From Sinomonas cyclohexanicum (lineage in GTDB: Bacteria > Actinomycetota > Actinomycetes > Actinomycetales > Micrococcaceae): 64,000 nucleotides of DNA. Below are positions 16,516 to 25,615 of this stretch, piece after piece. The translations under genes and the position numbers were made by a program. Location of the stretch: positions 3,100,001-3,164,000 of the forward strand of contig NZ_AP024525.1 in assembly GCF_020886775.1 (NCBI RefSeq), read 5' to 3'. Numbering within the stretch: the stretch's first letter is position 1; each line of letters opens with the position of its first letter. The notes below the pieces were generated by a model. That model worked only from the letters and a program-made list of their open reading frames with translations. It had not been told where the DNA came from and did not search any database.

Positions 16516-17094
16516 TCAGTCTTCGTTCTTGAACGGGAAGCCGAGGTGCTTCAGGAGCGCACGGCCCTCGTCGTCGGTCTTCGCGGTCGTGACAACCGTG
16601 ATGTCCATGCCGCGGAGGCGATCGATCTTGTCCTGGTCGATCTCGTGGAACATCACCTGCTCGGTCAGGCCGAACGTGTAGTTGCCGTTGCCGTCGAACT
16701 GCTTGCCCGAGAGGCCGCGGAAGTCGCGGATACGGGGCAGCGCGAGCGTGACGAGGCGGTCCACGAACTCCCACATGCGGTCGCCGCGAAGCGTCGCGAA
16801 GGCGCCGATCGGCATGCCCTCACGGAGCTTGAACTGGGCGATCGACTTGCGGGCCTTCGTGACCTGCGGCTTCTGGCCCGTGATGAGGGTCAGGTCGCGC
16901 ACAGCGCCCTCGATGATCTTGGAGTCCTTGGCGGCGTCGCCGACGCCCATGTTGACGACAACCTTGACCAGGCGCGGGACCTGGTTGACGTTCTCGTACT
17001 TGAACTCATCCTGGAGGGCAGACTTGATGGTCTCGGCGTACTTCGTCTTGAGACGAGGAACGACCTTCACGGGAGTCTCGACAGTCTCAGTCAT
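16516..17094 (-). CDS. rplE: 50S ribosomal protein L5
   Basis: A 192-residue 5S rRNA-binding protein of the central protuberance. Markers are [41 protein letters not shown] and [19 protein letters not shown]. Its ATG overlaps the rplX stop by one base. Confidence 0.97.
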   Translation of the reverse strand: MTETVETPVKVVPRLKTKYAETIKSALQDEFKYENVNQVPRLVKVVVNMGVGDAAKDSKIIEGAVRDLTLITGQKPQVTKARKSIAQFKLREGMPIGAFATLRGDRMWEFVDRLVTLALPRIRDFRGLSGKQFDGNGNYTFGLTEQVMFHEIDQDKIDRLRGMDITVVTTAKTDDEGRALLKHLGFPFKNED

Positions 17095-17456
17095 CAGATG
17101 TCCTTCCCGGTGGCCTTGGAGAAGCGGACGCGCACGGTCTTCTTCACGCCGTCCTTCTCCACGGTCTCCACACGGAAGCCGACCTTGGTGGGCTTCTTGG
17201 TCTCGGGGTCCACGAGGGCCACGTTCGAGATGTGGATCGGAGCCTCGACCTGCTCGATGCCGCCGGTCTTGGTGCCGCGCTGCGACTGGCCGACCTTGGT
17301 GTGCTTGGTCACGCGGTTGATGCCCTCGACGAGGACACGGTTCTCAGCGACGAACACCTTCAGGACCTTGCCCTGCTTGCCCCTGTCGCCACCCTTGTCC
17401 TGCTTGGTGCCGGTGATGACCTGGACGAGGTCGCCCTTCTTGATCTTTGCGCCCAT
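17094..17456 (-). CDS. rplX: 50S ribosomal protein L24
   Basis: A 120-residue assembly-initiating protein. It begins with the KOW motif ([20 protein letters not shown]) and includes [15 protein letters not shown]. It is joined to rplN by 3 bases and to rplE by a 1-base overlap. Confidence 0.97.
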   Translation of the reverse strand: MGAKIKKGDLVQVITGTKQDKGGDRGKQGKVLKVFVAENRVLVEGINRVTKHTKVGQSQRGTKTGGIEQVEAPIHISNVALVDPETKKPTKVGFRVETVEKDGVKKTVRVRFSKATGKDI

Positions 17457-17459
17457 GAG

Positions 17460-17828
17460 TCAGAGCACCTCCGGAGCCAGCGAGACGATCTTCATGAACT
17501 TCTTGTCGCGCAGCTCGCGGCCCACCGGGCCGAAGATGCGCGTGCCACGGGGATCGCCGTCGTTCTTGAGGATGACGGCCGCGTTCTCATCGAACTTGAT
17601 GTAGGAGCCGTCCGCGCGGCGGCGCTCCTTCTTGGTGCGGACGACGACGGCCTTGACCACGTCGCCCTTCTTGACGTTTCCGCCAGGGATCGCGTCCTTG
17701 ACGGTGGCGACGATGACGTCGCCGATACCTGCGTAGCGGCGGCCGGATCCACCGAGAACGCGGATGGTGAGGATTTCCTTCGCACCCGTGTTGTCGGCGA
17801 CCTTGAGCCGCGACTCCTGCTGAATCAC
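17460..17828 (-). CDS. rplN: 50S ribosomal protein L14
   Basis: A 122-residue protein of exactly the family length, starting [19 protein letters not shown] and containing [21 protein letters not shown]. It is the first gene of the spc segment. Upstream lies a 510-base gap and an unrelated AbiEi-like gene, so it probably has its own promoter. AAGGAGT precedes the ATG. Confidence 0.97.
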   Translation of the reverse strand: MIQQESRLKVADNTGAKEILTIRVLGGSGRRYAGIGDVIVATVKDAIPGGNVKKGDVVKAVVVRTKKERRRADGSYIKFDENAAVILKNDGDPRGTRIFGPVGRELRDKKFMKIVSLAPEVL

Positions 17829-18338
17829 TTCTACTCCTTACGTCTCGCCGGTTCTCGCGCTGCGGATCCTGCTGCAGGCGAGCCTTGCGGAACGGTTGAT
17901 GGGGCGTCTCTCGACCCGCCTGGATGTGGCCAGAACGGGCCTGAATCACCGTGCCGCACGCATCTGTCCCCTTCCTGCCCGAGGACAGCGCCGGGGCGCT
18001 CCCCTTCGGCAGAAGGGCATTATGCGGTGGCACGATGGTTCACGAGGTTTGTCACGGCATGGCGAAGCCAGCCGTACAAGCTCAATATCGTACCACGGCC
18101 GGCATGTCCACCCCGAATCCCTTCGCGCCACGCTCGGGCGGCCCGGCCGGCACACGCACGACGCCGCCGGGCTGGCCCTCACGAGGCGCGCACCCGCCGT
18201 CGTCCGCCCCACGCCGCGCAAAAGCCGCCTTCTCGCCATGTAGCGCTCCCGTCGCCGGCTCACCGGCGAAGAGCCGCCTTCTCGCCGCTGCGCCAGGTCC
18301 GCAAGTCCGGGTGCCAGAGTGCGCACGCACCGCGACCG
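17829..18338. other. Intergenic leader upstream of rplN; no gene seen
   Basis: This 510-base stretch has no convincing coding sequence. The part next to rplN is probably the spc leader. On the minus strand it contains CATAAT (18019-18024) as a possible -10 with no clear -35, and a small hairpin CCCTTC-GGCA-GAAGGG (18002-18017). The distal part (18217-18286) holds two copies of a REP-like repeat next to the end of the AbiEi-like gene. Confidence 0.5.
18217..18286. repeat. Two REP-like repeats downstream of the AbiEi-like gene
   Basis: Copies at 18217-18237 and 18265-18286 share the near-palindromic pattern GGCGAARAGCCGCCTTCTCGCC in two pieces (GGCGAA / TTCTCGCC arms). Related copies lie on the other side of the gene at 19529-19599. 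Together they bracket the only non-ribosomal gene of the S10-spc block. Confidence 0.65.
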
Positions 18339-19367
18339 CTAGATCGCAATGGCAGCACTCAGCTTCGGGCGAAGGCCGCCTTCAATAAGCCGAGCCCTCA
18401 GAAGAGCGGGGCGTTCGAGTTCGGCCCACGTCCACCGCAGCACGGGCCGACCGGATGCGAGGAGCCGATTCTCCCTCCGCTTCTCGCGCCGGATCACGGC
18501 CATCGCGTCTTCCCCCGGATGCAGCGCGGCATTGAAGTACTTCCCCCAGCCATCGAACTCGCCCACGCGCTCGAGGTTGAGCTCCTGCGCCACCTCGAGA
18601 CCGGGCGGCCATGTGAAGTCGGTCCGCCCGATGAATCCGGCTGCATCGGAGTGCTCCACTTGAAGCAACGGCTCCTGAAACCCGAACAGCAGCATGATCG
18701 CCCTGCTCACCGACTCCCCCGGCGACTCGGCTCCGACTCGTGCCAGCCTCGCGGTGGTCTCGACCCGCCGCCGATGAGTGGCGTACTGGAGGTTGTTGAT
18801 GGCTGAGGTAATCGGTGCCCTATCGAGTAACGGAACGCTCGGCTTCCGCCGCAGCAGTCCGTCCGCCACGGTGAGCGCCCGCGCGAACTTGCCGTGGATC
18901 AGGGTCTCCACCAGGGCCACCTCAGGTGCGACCGTGAGGTGTCCATCGGTGTCCACCGGATCGATCGAGGCGTGAAAGTGCCGTCGTACCGGCACGGAAG
19001 GAACCGACCGCGCTCGACGTGCCATGTCCGTCGAGCCGCGAACGTCGAAGGGCGAGGATGAAGCGCCCAGCCTGGACCGCGACGTCGTCGCCACATCGAT
19101 TGTGGTCGGCGCCTTGACCACCGGGATTCCGTCGAGGAAGAGTGCCGTCTCGCCGCAGAAGACGGCTCCCGGGTTCGCCCACGCAAACGCTTCGAGTGTC
19201 AGGCGGAAACGAGCCACGTCGTCCAGCGCGACCCATTGCTCTGTCGGGTAGTAGCTACCGCGTCGAATCCGGACAAGGTCTCCGGCCGCAAAGGGGCGGC
19301 GCGGGTCGTAGTCGCGCGACAGCGCACCGGAGATCGGGTCAACGGGATGTGCTCGAGGATCGCCCAT
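18339..19367 (-). CDS. AbiEi-like protein with nuclease-like C-terminus, between rpsQ and rplN
   Basis: A 342-residue protein of the large actinobacterial group annotated as type IV AbiEi-family antitoxin or DUF559-type proteins. An N-terminal region with ARFRLTLEAFAWANPGAVF and an IPVVKAPTTIDVA segment resembles the AbiEi family. The C-terminal half has ESPGESVSRAIML, GRTDFTWPPGLEVAQEL and VGEFDGWGKYF, in which the E, D and E-x-D-G-x2-K positions fit a restriction-endonuclease-like fold. I chose ATG 19367 for the GGAGG about 7 bases upstream; an in-frame ATG lies at 19403. It is only distantly similar to the genes at 1-804 and 5025-5870. No AbiEii-type toxin is adjacent. It is co-directional with, but probably separate from, the ribosomal genes. 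Confidence 0.75.
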   Translation of the reverse strand: MGDPRAHPVDPISGALSRDYDPRRPFAAGDLVRIRRGSYYPTEQWVALDDVARFRLTLEAFAWANPGAVFCGETALFLDGIPVVKAPTTIDVATTSRSRLGASSSPFDVRGSTDMARRARSVPSVPVRRHFHASIDPVDTDGHLTVAPEVALVETLIHGKFARALTVADGLLRRKPSVPLLDRAPITSAINNLQYATHRRRVETTARLARVGAESPGESVSRAIMLLFGFQEPLLQVEHSDAAGFIGRTDFTWPPGLEVAQELNLERVGEFDGWGKYFNAALHPGEDAMAVIRREKRRENRLLASGRPVLRWTWAELERPALLRARLIEGGLRPKLSAAIAI

Positions 19368-19528
19368 GCCACCATCCTCCGGACATCGAGGACCATCGTG
19401 CACCCTGCGGGCCCTCCATGTGGATACCCGGGATGATCGCCCGGAGGCGCTGCTCTCCGCCCAGGTGCCAGCCGACGCGGTGCCGGCCGCCCCCAGCGCC
19501 AGCCTCCCCAGTGCCGACCGCAGATCGC

Positions 19529-19599
19529 GGCGAAAACGCGGCTTCTCGCCCTCGAGCCGACGAAAAGCAGGCTACCCGGCGAAAAGGCGGCTTCTCGCC
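19529..19599. repeat. REP-like repeats upstream of the AbiEi-like gene
   Basis: GGCGAAAACGCGGCTTCTCGCC (broken here into GGCGAAAAC and GCGGCTTCTCGCC) occurs at 19529-19550, and a second copy differing at one position lies at 19578-19599. A degraded third copy sits between them (19556-19575). All are relatives of the repeats at 18217-18286. Confidence 0.65.
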
Positions 19600-19627
19600 C
19601 CGGACCCCCGCACCGTCCGGGAACGGC

Positions 19628-19661
19628 GGAAGGCCCGCCCCCATCAAAGGGGACGGGCCTT
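19628..19661 (-). terminator. Terminator hairpin after rpsQ
   Basis: Arms GAAGGCCCGTCCCC (read on minus) and GGGGACGGGCCTTC pair around a short AT-rich loop, just downstream of rpsQ on the minus strand. This would end the S10 transcript before the AbiEi-like gene. Boundaries are approximate. Confidence 0.6.
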
Positions 19662-19697
19662 CCGGCACGAAGCGGGAACCGCGAGGGCAGCGAGTAT

Positions 19698-19988
19698 TTA
19701 CTTCGCCTTCTCGAGGATCTCGACGAGGCGCCACCGCTTGGTGGCGGACAGCGGACGGGTCTCCGCGATGAGAACCAGGTCGCCGATGCCGGCGGTGTTG
19801 TTCTCGTCGTGGGCCTTGCGCTTCTCGGTGCGGCGGATGACCTTGCCGTACAGCGAGTGCTTCACGCGGTCCTCGACCTCGACCACGATCGTCTTGTCCA
19901 TCTTGTCGGACACGACGTAACCGCGGGCGGTCTTGCGGTATCCGCGCTGCTGGGCAGCGTTCTCCGTCACGTTCTTCTCTTCGCTCAC
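19698..19988 (-). CDS. rpsQ: 30S ribosomal protein S17
   Basis: A 96-residue 16S rRNA-binding protein with the OB-fold core [36 protein letters not shown] and [19 protein letters not shown] short acidic N-terminal extension is present. The start overlaps the rpmC stop by four bases. It is the last gene of the S10 segment here, followed by a hairpin rather than directly by rplN. Confidence 0.97.
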   Translation of the reverse strand: MSEEKNVTENAAQQRGYRKTARGYVVSDKMDKTIVVEVEDRVKHSLYGKVIRRTEKRKAHDENNTAGIGDLVLIAETRPLSATKRWRLVEILEKAK

Positions 19989-20320
19989 TTGGCGTCCTCC
20001 TCGGCGGCCTCAGCCTGGTCAGCCTCAGCCGACTCAGCCTTGGCAGCCTTCTTAGCCGCCTTCTTCGAATCCTTCGTCTCGACGACCACGGGGGCAACGT
20101 CGGCACGGATGCCGAGCTCGCGCTCGCGCAGGATCGTGTAGATGCGGGCGATGTCCTTCTTGACCGCGCGGAGGCGGCCGTGGTTCTCGAGCTGGCCGGT
20201 GGCCGACTGGAAGCGCAGGTTGAACAGCTCTTCCTTGGCCTTCTTGAGCTCCTCGAAGAGGCGCTCGTTGTCCAGCTGGTCGAGCTTCTCAGCCGTCATG
20301 TCCTTCGAACCGACTGCCAT
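19985..20320 (-). CDS. rpmC: 50S ribosomal protein L29 with long C-terminal tail
   Basis: A 111-residue protein. The L29 core ([20 protein letters not shown], then [19 protein letters not shown] and [14 protein letters not shown]) fills the first 72 residues. The last 40 are rich in Lys, Ala and Glu, making it longer than E. coli L29 (63). I chose ATG 20320 (MAVGSKD) as in related actinobacteria; an ATG at 20326 overlapping the rplP stop is also possible. Confidence 0.95.
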   Translation of the reverse strand: MAVGSKDMTAEKLDQLDNERLFEELKKAKEELFNLRFQSATGQLENHGRLRAVKKDIARIYTILRERELGIRADVAPVVVETKDSKKAAKKAAKAESAEADQAEAAEEDAK

Positions 20321-20322
20321 TC

Positions 20323-20739
20323 TCATTCACCACCTTCGCGGCGCACGATGCGCGCCTTCAACGGGAGCTTGTGGATGGCGAGGCGGAGGGCCTCGCGGGC
20401 CACCTCGTCAGAGACACCGGAGAGCTCGAAGAGCACGCGGCCGGGCTTGACGTTGGCGATCCACCACTCCGGCGAACCCTTACCGGAACCCATGCGGGTC
20501 TCGGCAGGCTTCTTGGTCAGCGGACGGTCCGGGTAGATGTTGATCCACACCTTGCCGCCACGCTTGATGTGACGAGTCATGGCGATACGAGCGGACTCGA
20601 TCTGACGGTTGGTCACGTAGGCAGGCGTGAGGGCCTGGATGCCGTACTCGCCGAAGGTGACCTTGGTGCCACCGGTCGCAGCGCCGGAACGACCCGGGTG
20701 GTGCTGCTTGCGGTGCTTCACACGACGCGGGATAAGCAT
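20323..20739 (-). CDS. rplP: 50S ribosomal protein L16
   Basis: A 138-residue protein near the peptidyl-transferase and A-site tRNA region. It has [19 protein letters not shown], the signature region [16 protein letters not shown] and [17 protein letters not shown]. It abuts rpsC directly (stop of rpsC at 20740). Confidence 0.97.
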   Translation of the reverse strand: MLIPRRVKHRKQHHPGRSGAATGGTKVTFGEYGIQALTPAYVTNRQIESARIAMTRHIKRGGKVWINIYPDRPLTKKPAETRMGSGKGSPEWWIANVKPGRVLFELSGVSDEVAREALRLAIHKLPLKARIVRREGGE

Positions 20740-21567
20740 TTAAGCCTCTCCTCCTTCTGCTGCCGGGGCAGCGGTCTCAGCGGCCGGGGCAGCAGCCTCG
20801 GCCGGAGCCTGCTGCTGGCGGTCGCCAGACGGACGACGGCGGCGCTCGCCACCGGGGCGACCCGGACGGTCGCCACGGTCGCCACGGCCGCGGGACGGAG
20901 CGGCAGCGGCCTGGGCCGCGAGCTCCTTGGAGGTCACATCGCCCTTGTAGATCCAGACCTTCACGCCGATGCGGCCGAAGGTGGTCTTGGCCTCGTAGAA
21001 GCCGTAGTCGATGTTCGCGCGGAGCGTGTGCAGCGGCACACGGCCCTCGCGGTAGAACTCCGAACGGGACATCTCGGCGCCGCCGAGGCGACCCGAGCAG
21101 GCGATGCGGATGCCCTTGGCGCCGGCGCGCTGCGCCGACTGCATGGCCTTCTTCATGGCACGGCGGAACGCGACGCGGCTCGAGAGCTGCTCCGCGACGC
21201 CCTGGGCGACGAGCTGGGCCTCGACCTCGGGGTTCTTGACCTCGAGGATGTTTAGCTGGACCTGCTTGCCGGTGAGCTTCTCGAGCTCGCCGCGGATGCG
21301 ATCGGCCTCGGCGCCGCGGCGGCCGATGACGATGCCCGGGCGGGCCGTGTGGATGTCCACGCGGACGCGGTCACGGGTGCGCTCGATCTCGACCTTGGCG
21401 ATGCCTGCGCGCTCCATGCCGTTGGTCATGAGCTGGCGGATCTTGACGTCCTCGCGGACGAAGTCCTTGTAGCGCTGACCGGGCTTGTTGCTGTCGGCAA
21501 ACCAGTGCGAGACGTGGTCGGTGGTGATGCCGAGGCGGAACCCGTGCGGGTTGACCTTCTGTCCCAT
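20740..21567 (-). CDS. rpsC: 30S ribosomal protein S3 with disordered C-terminal tail
   Basis: A 275-residue mRNA-entry protein. It starts [20 protein letters not shown], has the KH domain ([20 protein letters not shown]) and the C-terminal S3 signature around [16 protein letters not shown] and [11 protein letters not shown]. The last 60 residues are an RG/RP-rich stretch followed by Ala/Pro/Glu-rich sequence not found in E. coli S3. Confidence 0.97.
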   Translation of the reverse strand: MGQKVNPHGFRLGITTDHVSHWFADSNKPGQRYKDFVREDVKIRQLMTNGMERAGIAKVEIERTRDRVRVDIHTARPGIVIGRRGAEADRIRGELEKLTGKQVQLNILEVKNPEVEAQLVAQGVAEQLSSRVAFRRAMKKAMQSAQRAGAKGIRIACSGRLGGAEMSRSEFYREGRVPLHTLRANIDYGFYEAKTTFGRIGVKVWIYKGDVTSKELAAQAAAAPSRGRGDRGDRPGRPGGERRRRPSGDRQQQAPAEAAAPAAETAAPAAEGGEA

Positions 21568-21933
21568 TTAGCGGGCCTCCTCCTTCTCGGGCGTCGCGAC
21601 GACCACGGTGATGTGGCTGGTGCGCTTCTTGATGCGGTAGGCGCGGCCCTGGGCGCGCGGCTGGAACCGCTTCATGGTCGGACCCTCGTCGACGAACGCC
21701 TCAGAGATGTAGAGGTCGCTCTCGTCGAACGCGACACCGTCGCGGTCGGCGAGGACACGGGCGTTGGCCACCGCCGAGGCGAGGACCTTGTACACCGGCT
21801 CCGAAGCCGCCTGCTGGGCGAACTTCAGGATCGCCAGAGCCTCATTCGCCTGCTTGCCACGAACAAGGTTGACGACGCGCCGGGCCTTCATCGGCGTTAC
21901 GCGGATGTGGCGCGCAATTGCCTTGGCTTCCAT
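21568..21933 (-). CDS. rplV: 50S ribosomal protein L22
   Basis: A 121-residue exit-tunnel protein. Markers are [35 protein letters not shown] and the C-terminal [19 protein letters not shown], the hairpin that reaches the tunnel constriction. Standard S10-operon position. Confidence 0.97.
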   Translation of the reverse strand: MEAKAIARHIRVTPMKARRVVNLVRGKQANEALAILKFAQQAASEPVYKVLASAVANARVLADRDGVAFDESDLYISEAFVDEGPTMKRFQPRAQGRAYRIKKRTSHITVVVATPEKEEAR

Positions 21934-21986
21934 TGCTTTCCTTCTCTTTCTCAGAGCTCAGCGCTGCTGCTGCCTTGCGGCAGTGA

Positions 21987-22268
21987 TCAGCGGCGCTTGC
22001 CCTTCTTGTCGTCCTTCACGTGGCCGCGGAAAGTCCGCGTCGGGGCGAATTCGCCGAGCTTGTGCCCGACCATCGACTCGGTGACGAAGACCGGGATGTG
22101 CTTGCGCCCGTCGTGCACGGCGATCGTGTGCCCGAGCATGTCGGGGACGATCATCGAGCGGCGGGACCAGGTCTTGATGACGTTCTTGGTGCCCTTGTCG
22201 TTTTCCCTGGCGACCTTCACAAAGAGGTGCTGGTCAACGAAAGGACCCTTCTTCAGGCTGCGTGGCAT
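21987..22268 (-). CDS. rpsS: 30S ribosomal protein S19
   Basis: A 93-residue protein of family length, starting [16 protein letters not shown], with [20 protein letters not shown] and the signature [19 protein letters not shown]. It lies between rplB (12 bases) and rplV (53 bases). Confidence 0.97.
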   Translation of the reverse strand: MPRSLKKGPFVDQHLFVKVARENDKGTKNVIKTWSRRSMIVPDMLGHTIAVHDGRKHIPVFVTESMVGHKLGEFAPTRTFRGHVKDDKKGKRR

Positions 22269-22280
22269 GTCTCCAGGCTC

Positions 22281-23120
<840 letters not shown>

Positions 23121-23150
23121 TTACCTGTTCCTCGTTAAAGTGGTCTCCGC

Positions 23151-23459
23151 TCAGGCGAGCGGACCGCCGAAGATGTCGATCGTGCTGCCGTCCTTGAGAG
23201 TGACGATGGCACGCTTGGTGCTCTTGCGCTCTCCCCAGCCGAACTTGGTGCGCTTGCGCTTGCCCGGGCGGTTGAGCGTGTTGATCGAGTCGACCTTGAC
23301 CGAGAAGATGCGCTCGATCGCGATCTTGATCTCGGTCTTGTTCGAGCGGGGGTCCACCAGGAAGGTGTACTTGCCCTCGTCGATCAGGCCGTAGCTCTTC
23401 TCGGAGACGACCGGCGCGAGGATGATGTCGCGCGGATCCTTGTAGCTGGATGCGTTCAC
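23151..23459 (-). CDS. rplW: 50S ribosomal protein L23
   Basis: A 102-residue protein at the tunnel exit, where trigger factor and SRP dock. The core reads [19 protein letters not shown], then [20 protein letters not shown] and [20 protein letters not shown]. The start is GTG 23459, which overlaps the rplD stop as GTGA. As written, the same frame is also open upstream into the 5' part of rplD because of the rplD frameshift; this is not a genuine L4-L23 fusion. Confidence 0.93.
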   Translation of the reverse strand: MNASSYKDPRDIILAPVVSEKSYGLIDEGKYTFLVDPRSNKTEIKIAIERIFSVKVDSINTLNRPGKRKRTKFGWGERKSTKRAIVTLKDGSTIDIFGGPLA

Positions 23460-24086
23460 TTGGAAGCCTCCTCGTTCACTGTGCCCTGTGCCTGGGACTT
23501 GGAAGCCACGAACGCGTCGAACGCCGCCTTCGTGAAGACCACGTCGTCGGAGACCAGAACGTCGTACGTGTTGAGCTGGTCGGCGTAGATCGCGTGCACC
23601 TCGGGGAGGTTGCGGAGCGACAGGGCCCCGGCCTCGTCCGCGCGGTCGATCACGACGAGCAGGTTCTTGCGGTCGGAGACCGCACGCAGCGCGGCGATCG
23701 CACCCTTCGTGCTCGGCTTCTCGCCGGCCACGAGGGACTCGAGGACGTGGATGCGGCCGTTGCGGGCACGATCCGACAGGGCGCCACGGAGGGCGGCGGC
23801 CTTCATCTTCTTGGGGGTGCGCTGGCTGTAGTCGCGCGGCACCGGGCCGTGCACGACGCCCACCGGTCATGTGCGGAGCGCGGATCGAACCCTGGCGGGC
23901 GCGGCCCGTGCCCTTCTGCTTGAACGGCTTGCGGCCGGCGCCGGACACCTCGCCGCGGTTCTTCACCTTGTGCGTGCCCTGGCGTGCAGCGGCCAGCTGG
24001 GCGACGACGACCTGGTGCAGCAGCGGGACGTTCGTCTGGACGTCGAAGATCTCGGCGGGGAGATCGACCTTGACAGTGTTAGCCAT
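23456..24086 (-). CDS. rplD: 50S ribosomal protein L4, frameshifted as written
   Basis: L4 is split over two frames. The first frame (24086 down to about 23862) gives the L4 N-terminus to [10 protein letters not shown] (75 residues). The second frame (about 23860 down to the stop at 23456) resumes with [20 protein letters not shown] and runs 134 residues to the end. Family members read TGGGVVHGP across the junction. Restoring two bases at 23858-23864 (for example GGTGGCGGCGTC collapsed to GGTGGGCGTC) rebuilds a normal protein of about 210 residues. L4 is essential in most bacteria and the rest is well conserved, so a 2-base sequencing or assembly deletion is the likeliest cause. A real mutation or programmed shift is the alternative. 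Confidence 0.9.
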
Positions 24087-24090
24087 GAGT

Positions 24091-24741
24091 TCAGGCTCCC
24101 TTCACGGCGGTGCGGACGAGGACGACCGAGCCGCGGGCACCCGGGAGGGCGCCCTTGATGAGGAGCAGCGAGTTCTCGGCATCCACCGCGTGGACGGTGA
24201 GGTTGAGGGTCGTCTGGCGCACGTTGCCCATGCGGCCGGCCATGCGGAGGCCCTTGAAGACGCGGCCCGGGGTGGCGCAGGCACCGATGGAACCGGGCTT
24301 GCGGTGGTTCTTGTGCGCACCGTGGGAGGCACCGACGCCGGAGAAGCCGTGACGCTTCATGACACCGGCGAAGCCCTTGCCCTTGGTGGTGCCGACGATG
24401 TCGATCTTCTGGCCGGCCTCGAAGGTCTCCACGGAGAGCTCCTGGCCCAGCTCATAGGCATCGGCGTCAGCGGTACGGACCTCGACAAGGTGGCGGCGGG
24501 GGGTCACGCCGGCCTTCTCGAAGTGGCCGGTGAGCGGCTTGTTGACCTTGCGCGGGTCAATCTGGCCGTAGCCGATCTGGACCGCGGTGTAGCCATCGGT
24601 CTCGGCGTTGCGCAGCTGGGTGACGACGTTGGAGTCGGCCTTAACGACAGTGACGGGGATGAGCTTGTTGTTCTCGTCCCAGACCTGGGTCATGCCGAGC
24701 TTCGTGCCCAGCAGGCCCTTCACATTGCGGGTAGCGGTCAT
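24091..24741 (-). CDS. rplC: 50S ribosomal protein L3
   Basis: A 216-residue protein that reaches the peptidyl-transferase centre. It has [39 protein letters not shown] and [20 protein letters not shown]. It follows rpsJ by 21 bases and precedes rplD by 4. Confidence 0.97.
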   Translation of the reverse strand: MTATRNVKGLLGTKLGMTQVWDENNKLIPVTVVKADSNVVTQLRNAETDGYTAVQIGYGQIDPRKVNKPLTGHFEKAGVTPRRHLVEVRTADADAYELGQELSVETFEAGQKIDIVGTTKGKGFAGVMKRHGFSGVGASHGAHKNHRKPGSIGACATPGRVFKGLRMAGRMGNVRQTTLNLTVHAVDAENSLLLIKGALPGARGSVVLVRTAVKGA

Positions 24742-24762
24742 AGTTCTCTCAGCACCTCCCTC

Positions 24763-25071
24763 TTAGAGCTTGATTTCGATGTTGACGTCTGCCGGCAGGT
24801 CGAGACGCATGAGCGAGTCGACGGCCTTGGGCGTCGGGTCGATGATGTCGATCAGCCGCTTGTGCGTGCGCATCTCGAAATGCTCGCGGCTGTCCTTGTA
24901 CTTGTGCGGAGAGCGGATGACGCAGTACACGTTCTTCTCCGTGGGCAGCGGGACGGGTCCCACCACCGTTGCGCCTGCGCGCGTGACCGTCTCAACGATC
25001 TTCCGAGCCGAAGTGTCGATGACCTCGTGGTCGTACGACTTCAGCCGGATGCGGATCTTCTGTCCCGCCAT
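24763..25071 (-). CDS. rpsJ: 30S ribosomal protein S10 / NusE
   Basis: A 102-residue protein, first gene of the S10 segment. It also serves as NusE, the NusB/NusG partner in antitermination and transcription-translation coupling. It has [39 protein letters not shown] and [15 protein letters not shown]. The candidate promoter lies 22 bases upstream. Confidence 0.97.
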   Translation of the reverse strand: MAGQKIRIRLKSYDHEVIDTSARKIVETVTRAGATVVGPVPLPTEKNVYCVIRSPHKYKDSREHFEMRTHKRLIDIIDPTPKAVDSLMRLDLPADVNIEIKL

Positions 25072-25425
25072 ATCGCCTGATCTCGCTTTCGTCTGTCTAA
25101 CACTGCACTGTTTTTTGTCACTATTTTGTTGGCTGTGGCTGCCGAGGCATTCAAGGTCGAGACCACCACAGGCCGCGCTGCCTGAATCCGGGACTCCCGG
25201 GTTCCTCAGACAGCCGGCCCTCTCCGACCCCCGCGGTCGGGCGTGTCGCGCCGCTGGCGCACACGATCCCCTAGCCTTGTTCGCGAAGGTGGGTCATATT
25301 TGGTCTCCAACTTGGACCCTGCACCCGGCATTATCCGGGTCGGGACACGAAGGAGCGCTTGAACAACCCTTCAAGTGTGCCAGAGATCTGGCCGTGACGC
25401 CAATCGGGCGACTGCCGCCCGCAGA
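25072..25425. other. S10 operon upstream region; no gene seen
   Basis: 354 bases without a supported gene. Near rpsJ lies a candidate promoter (25094-25121). Farther up are a hairpin ACCCGG-CATTAT-CCGGGT (about 25322-25339), which could end the small upstream gene, and an inverted repeat CTTGAA-N6-TTCAAG (25358-25375). Confidence 0.5.
25094..25121 (-). promoter_or_regulatory. Candidate S10 operon promoter
   Basis: On the minus strand GTGACA (25116-25121) and TAGACA (25094-25099) are separated by 16 bases and lie just before rpsJ. GTGACA matches 5 of 6 of the housekeeping -35 consensus; the -10 match is weak. The preceding CACAGCCAACA is shared with the tuf leader. Confidence 0.35.
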
Positions 25426-25551
25426 TCACTCGCCGCGGTTGGAGCGGCGGATCCGGCGGTAGCGCTCGATCTCGTTCTTGAAGTTCTTCCGGATCCAGAA
25501 GTAGCCCGCCACGACGATGGTGATGAGCACGATCACGATGAGCCAGTTCAC
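25426..25551 (-). CDS. Small single-pass membrane protein (41 aa)
   Basis: A 41-residue frame from GTG 25551 to TGA 25426, preceded by GGAAGGAG about 8 bases upstream. Residues 2-19 (NWLIVIVLITIVVAGYFW) form one clear transmembrane helix, followed by a strongly basic, hydrophilic tail (RKNFKNEIERYRRIRRSNR). This positive-inside layout suggests a small inner-membrane protein with a cytoplasmic C-terminus. It lies 64 bases after the 1372-residue membrane protein and may be cotranscribed with it. I do not recognise a family. Confidence 0.65.
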   Translation of the reverse strand: MNWLIVIVLITIVVAGYFWIRKNFKNEIERYRRIRRSNRGE

Positions 25552-25615
25552 GGGCGAAACTCCTTCCCTCCGGACGTCCGAGCGGGCCCCGGCCGGTCCT
25601 GCCGCGGCCCCGCCC

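Larger units (their letters stand above)
19368..19697. other. Intergenic region between rpsQ and the AbiEi-like gene
   Basis: 330 bases without a supported gene. It contains REP-like repeats at 19529-19599. Next to rpsQ there is a hairpin-like pair, GAAGGCCCGTCCCC / GGGGACGGGCCTTC (about 19628-19661), which looks like the transcription terminator of the S10 segment. Confidence 0.6.

Noticed and set aside
23151-24086. A continuous frame joining the L4 N-terminus to L23
   Set aside because: The middle of the frame is Arg/Pro/Gly-rich nonsense, while the true L4 C-terminus lies in another frame over the same bases. It results from the rplD frameshift and is not a fusion protein.
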